Notes under the pieces: generated by a model
What the model was told of the DNA's origin: nothing
The model's database searches: none
Seen by the model: only the letters and a program-made list of their open reading frames with translations
Made by a program: the position numbers and the translations under genes
Source of the DNA: Oxalobacter formigenes
Lineage (GTDB): Bacteria; Pseudomonadota; Gammaproteobacteria; Burkholderiales; Burkholderiaceae_D
Assembly: GCF_002127965.1 (NCBI RefSeq)
Contig: NZ_CP018787.1
Coordinates: 2,356,001 to 2,420,000, forward strand
DNA: 64,000 bases
Reading direction: 5' to 3'
Part shown: positions 60,992 through 64,000 of the stretch, piece after piece
How positions within the stretch are numbered: the first letter of the stretch is position 1
Layout of the letters: each line of letters starts with the position of its first letter

Positions 60992-62182
60992 ATGGACTTG
61001 TCAGGCAAAAAAATATTACTCGGGTTAACCGGCGGGATCGCCTGTTACAAATCGGCTGAATTTGCCCGCGCCATGATAAAGGAAGGCGCAACCGTTCAGG
61101 TCGTCATGACCGATGGGGCGAAAGAATTCATTACGCCACTCACCATGCAGGCATTGACCGGTCATACCGTTTATTCAAACCAGTGGGATGACCAGCCTGA
61201 CAACAAGATGCCGCATATCGATTTGACCCGTCAGGCAGATGCCGTCGTTATTGCACCCTGTACCGCCAATTTCATGAGCAAGCTGGCCAATGGCCTTGGC
61301 GACGACCTCTTGTCGACCCTGTGCCTCGCACGTCCCGCACATATTCCATTCATCGTCGCACCGGCCATGAATGCAGAAATGTGGAAAAAACCGGCGACAC
61401 AGAGAAACCTCAACCAGATAAAAGAAGATGGTGCTCTTGTTATGGGCCCCGCGTCCGGATTTCAGGCCTGCGGTGAAATCGGCGACGGCCGTATGCTTGA
61501 ACCGGCCCAGATGCTCGAGGAAGTGATCGCCGCATTGCAACCTAAAGTCTTGAAAAACAGGCGAATCCTGATTACAGCCGGCCCGACGTTTGAACCGATC
61601 GATCCGGTTCGTGGCATCACAAACCGATCGTCCGGCAAAATGGGATACGCCATCGCGCGTGCTGCCCGTGAAGCGGGAGCATCCGTTACCCTGATTTCCG
61701 GACCGACTGCTCTGGATACACCTTACCATGTCAATCGTGTCGATGTCATGACCGCGATTGAAATGCGCGACGCCGTCATGTCGCATATCAGCCATCAGGA
61801 CATTTTCATTTCTGTCGCCGCTGTCGCCGATTGGCGCGTTGCCAATGCCAGCGACCAGAAAATCAAGAAAAACAAAAACGGGGATACCCCCACACTGGAA
61901 TTTACCGAAAATCCGGATATTCTGGCTTCCATTGCAGCATTGCCTGATCCTCCATATTGCGTCGGCTTTGCCGCCGAATCGGAAAAACTGAGGCAACATG
62001 CGGAAGAAAAACGCAGGAAAAAGGGTATTCCGCTTCTGGTCGGCAACATCGGTCACGAAACCTTCGGCAAGGACGACAATACACTCATTCTGTTCGATGA
62101 CACCGGAACGCTGGAATTGCCGCACGGCAGCAAACAGCTTCTTGCACGCCAGTTGATCGAACAGATCGCCAAACGACTTTAA
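60992..62182 (+). CDS. coaBC: Phosphopantothenoylcysteine decarboxylase/synthetase
   Basis: A 396-residue bifunctional coenzyme A enzyme. The N-terminal CoaC flavoprotein has [12 protein letters not shown] near residue 10, [19 protein letters not shown] near 85, [10 protein letters not shown] near 120 and the active-site Cys in [13 protein letters not shown] near 160. The C-terminal CoaB has [24 protein letters not shown] near 195. It is followed after 10 bases by dut, a frequent coaBC-dut pairing. Confidence 0.97.
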   Translation: MDLSGKKILLGLTGGIACYKSAEFARAMIKEGATVQVVMTDGAKEFITPLTMQALTGHTVYSNQWDDQPDNKMPHIDLTRQADAVVIAPCTANFMSKLANGLGDDLLSTLCLARPAHIPFIVAPAMNAEMWKKPATQRNLNQIKEDGALVMGPASGFQACGEIGDGRMLEPAQMLEEVIAALQPKVLKNRRILITAGPTFEPIDPVRGITNRSSGKMGYAIARAAREAGASVTLISGPTALDTPYHVNRVDVMTAIEMRDAVMSHISHQDIFISVAAVADWRVANASDQKIKKNKNGDTPTLEFTENPDILASIAALPDPPYCVGFAAESEKLRQHAEEKRRKKGIPLLVGNIGHETFGKDDNTLILFDDTGTLELPHGSKQLLARQLIEQIAKRL

Positions 62183-62192
62183 AGAAGTAAAC

Positions 62193-62642
62193 ATGAAAAC
62201 GATAGATATCAAAATACTGGACGCCAGAATGGGGGAGTATTTACCCTCATATGCCACCAGTGGAAGTGCCGGACTGGATTTACGGGCCTGCATCGACGAA
62301 CCGATGGAAATCATGCCGGGTGAAACGAAACTGATCCCGACCGGGCTTGCCATTCATATCGCCGATCCGGGCTACGCTGCGCTGATCCTTCCACGCAGCG
62401 GACTTGGCCACAAACACGGCATTGTGCTTGGCAATCTGGTAGGACTCATCGACTCCGATTATCAGGGACAACTGATGGTGTCTACCTGGAATCGGGGAAC
62501 GGATGCATTTACCCTGAATCCGATGGAACGGCTCGCCCAGCTGGTGATCGTTCCCGTTCTTCAGGTCGGCTTCAATGTCGTCGAAGAATTTGAAGAAAGC
62601 GACCGTGGCGCTGGCGGATTCGGCAGTACTGGAAAAAAATAA
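62193..62642 (+). CDS. dut: dUTP diphosphatase
   Basis: A 149-residue trimeric dUTPase keeping uracil out of DNA. All five motifs can be read: [11 protein letters not shown] near residue 28, [12 protein letters not shown] near 71, [12 protein letters not shown] near 84, [10 protein letters not shown] near 112 and the C-terminal [11 protein letters not shown]. Its stop overlaps an ATG of the next frame by one base (TAATG). Confidence 0.97.
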   Translation: MKTIDIKILDARMGEYLPSYATSGSAGLDLRACIDEPMEIMPGETKLIPTGLAIHIADPGYAALILPRSGLGHKHGIVLGNLVGLIDSDYQGQLMVSTWNRGTDAFTLNPMERLAQLVIVPVLQVGFNVVEEFEESDRGAGGFGSTGKK

Positions 62643-62662
62643 TGAATGAGGGTTCAAATAGC

Positions 62663-63742
62663 ATGTTGAAACGCTTGAAATCGCTAAAGAAATTCATCGG
62701 GGAACAAAGACTTCTGCCGAAAATTGCCTGTGTTTGCTGCGTTGCCGTTCTCTCTGCCTGTGCGACGGACTCCAGCTGGTACGGCGAGGAAGCTGAACCG
62801 ACTATCGAAACAACCGGCGCCAAGAAACTCGAACAAATCGTTGCCATGCAGGACCGGCTCGACAAGGTCGGCGGAAAACTGCTCATCAGCAATGCCGACC
62901 TGTGCCGCAAACAATTGCGCAACCTCCTCGGCTTTTCTGTCGCCAACAAATATTCCTATTCTCCGGCTTTGGCCAGCATGGCAACGGAAACCTACGGTCT
63001 GGGTGAACGCCTGCAGGTCATGAACGTCATTGAAGGCAGTGGTGCAGCGGCAGCCGGTCTGCGTCATGGCGACCAGTTGCTGAAAATCGACAACCGTAAT
63101 GTCCCGACAGGCGTCAATGCCGAACGGGACACGGTGGAAATGCTCTCTTCCATCGTTTCAAAAAACAAGCCTGTCCGCTTGACCGTACTGAGAAACAAGG
63201 CCAGACACAATGTCGTCGTGCCGCTGACCCCATCCTGCGGTTTCCGTATTGAACTGGGTCATGCCAGCAACGTCAATGCCTATTCCGACGGCAGCCGCAT
63301 CCTGATTACCCAGGGCATGATGCTGTTTACGAAATCCGACCAGGAACTGGCTTATGTGATTGCCAAGGAAATGGCCCATAACGTTCTGGATCACGCCAAA
63401 TCGATGAATAATACCCGTGCGGCATCGGCCCTGATCGACAACCTGATTCACACCAACGCGAACCAGAAGCCTTCGATCAACGCTTCCACTTTGAAGCCGA
63501 TGTCCAAGAAATTCGACATCGATGCCGATACCCTGAGTCTGGCCATGGCACTGCGCGCGAATTATGAAATCGACGATGCACCCCGTTTCTGGAAACGGCT
63601 GGCTTACCGCTTCCCTGGAACCAACATAAGGAATTACACGGCACAGCATCCTTCGACTTCAGCCAGAATGGACGCGATGCCACAGTCTGTTACCCGTATC
63701 AAAGAGATCGACAGACGGCGCAAGGCACTCGCTGTCAAATAG
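62663..63742 (+). CDS. PDZ/M48-like lipoprotein with altered HExxH motif
   Basis: About 359 residues. The lipoprotein signal has lipobox LSAC with Cys at residue 33. A PDZ-like domain covers about 110-185 (VMNVIEGSGAAAAGLRHGDQLLKID), followed by an M48-type peptidase region: NAYSDGSRILITQGMMLF, then IAKEMAHNVLDH where the zinc motif HExxH reads KEMAH (Lys235, Glu236, His239), and FDIDADTLSLAMALRANY at the usual third-ligand site. The first zinc ligand is lost, so catalysis is doubtful. ATG at 62663 has GAGGG 10 bases upstream; ATG at 62642, overlapping the dut stop, is an alternative adding seven residues. Probable location: outer membrane, periplasmic face. Confidence 0.82.
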   Translation: MLKRLKSLKKFIGEQRLLPKIACVCCVAVLSACATDSSWYGEEAEPTIETTGAKKLEQIVAMQDRLDKVGGKLLISNADLCRKQLRNLLGFSVANKYSYSPALASMATETYGLGERLQVMNVIEGSGAAAAGLRHGDQLLKIDNRNVPTGVNAERDTVEMLSSIVSKNKPVRLTVLRNKARHNVVVPLTPSCGFRIELGHASNVNAYSDGSRILITQGMMLFTKSDQELAYVIAKEMAHNVLDHAKSMNNTRAASALIDNLIHTNANQKPSINASTLKPMSKKFDIDADTLSLAMALRANYEIDDAPRFWKRLAYRFPGTNIRNYTAQHPSTSARMDAMPQSVTRIKEIDRRRKALAVK

Positions 63743-63775
63743 GAATATCGGCAAGCTCCGATAAAGTATCGGATT

Positions 63776-63812
63776 CGGGAGCTGTTGTACCTCCGACAGC
63801 TCCCGGATCTTT
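63776..63812 (+). terminator. Probable terminator after the PDZ/M48-like gene
   Basis: CGGGAGCTGT and ACAGCTCCCG form a perfect 10-bp stem with a 10-base loop, followed by GATCTTTTG. The T-run is short. Confidence 0.65.
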
Positions 63813-63851
63813 TGAATTCTCCGGTTAAAAGCCATAAGAAAGGAGTTGAAT

Positions 63852-64000
63852 ATGGACTCCGCACTCATTTGCGCACTCCTTGCCATATTCGCGATCGGTG
63901 CGACCAGCATCACGCTGGCTGCCCTGTTATCGTTTTCGATATTGGCGAAAATGATCGAACTGATGATCAGCCTGTCAGTCGGCATGATGTTGTCCACAGC
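63852..64000 (+). CDS. N-terminus of a ZIP-family metal transporter (partial)
   Basis: The frame is open from ATG at 63852 to the window edge (about 50 residues). The visible part is almost entirely hydrophobic, with a first transmembrane helix and a second beginning MIELMISLSVGMMLSTA, which resembles the first two helices of ZIP zinc/iron transporters. AGGAG lies 6 bases before the start. The histidine-rich loop and metal-binding helices are outside the window, so the assignment is tentative. Confidence 0.6.
   Translation, partial: MDSALICALLAIFAIGATSITLAALLSFSILAKMIELMISLSVGMMLST

Overview
The window is a stretch of bacterial chromosome of moderate GC content with dense, mostly single-copy housekeeping genes. 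The rRNA sequences, the gene families and pairings such as metK divergent from an LpxL-type acyltransferase point to Betaproteobacteria, Burkholderiales. The Cys-type formate dehydrogenase with its own molybdate supply, together with the GC content, fits Oxalobacteraceae, most likely Oxalobacter. The genus is an inference; no database search was possible.

Layout. 0-5 kb: cysB-type regulator, lptG-lptF (LPS export permeases), divergent pepA. 5-13.5 kb: a small secreted Lys-rich protein, a stand-alone AAA+ ATPase of unusual type, a run of envelope/stress proteins (DUF4142, YqjD/YqjE-like, a small basic protein, PRC-barrel, BON lipoprotein), folA, a secreted TPR protein, tRNA-Arg and a frameshifted DUF2971 pseudogene. 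13.8-19.4 kb: a complete rRNA operon on the minus strand (16S, tRNA-Ile, tRNA-Ala, 23S, 5S) with two promoters and RNase III-type stems. 19.5-27.8 kb: a minus-strand aromatic amino acid/serine block, gyrA-serC-pheA-hisC-tyrA-aroA. 28-34.7 kb: ompA-like, ubiG, gph, metK behind a SAM-II-type riboswitch, an LpxL-type acyltransferase, dapF, ppk2. 35-39 kb: ahpC-ahpF, a sirtuin and thiM. 39-43 kb: queH, a DUF4139 protein and metY.

42.9-54.5 kb is a molybdenum/formate region: fdhD, modE, modABC (with a perfect ModE operator), an aldehyde dehydrogenase, a Cys-type FdhF formate dehydrogenase with a HydN-like ferredoxin, a divergent GltD-type flavoprotein fused to ferredoxin domains and to a remnant of the NuoF C-terminal domain, and mobB. 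Together they could take up molybdate, mature the cofactor, insert sulfur into the dehydrogenase and carry electrons between formate and NAD(P)H. 54.5-64 kb: a family-5 solute-binding protein, then ribF, ileS, lspA, coaBC, dut, a PDZ/M48-like lipoprotein whose HExxH motif reads KEMAH, and the start of a ZIP-type metal transporter cut by the window edge.

The most interesting items are the complete-looking SAM-II riboswitch with terminator/antiterminator ahead of metK, the formate dehydrogenase electron-transfer module, the AAA+ protein of a clade that resembles fungal ATPases, the apparent pseudo-peptidase, and Gln at GyrA position 83.
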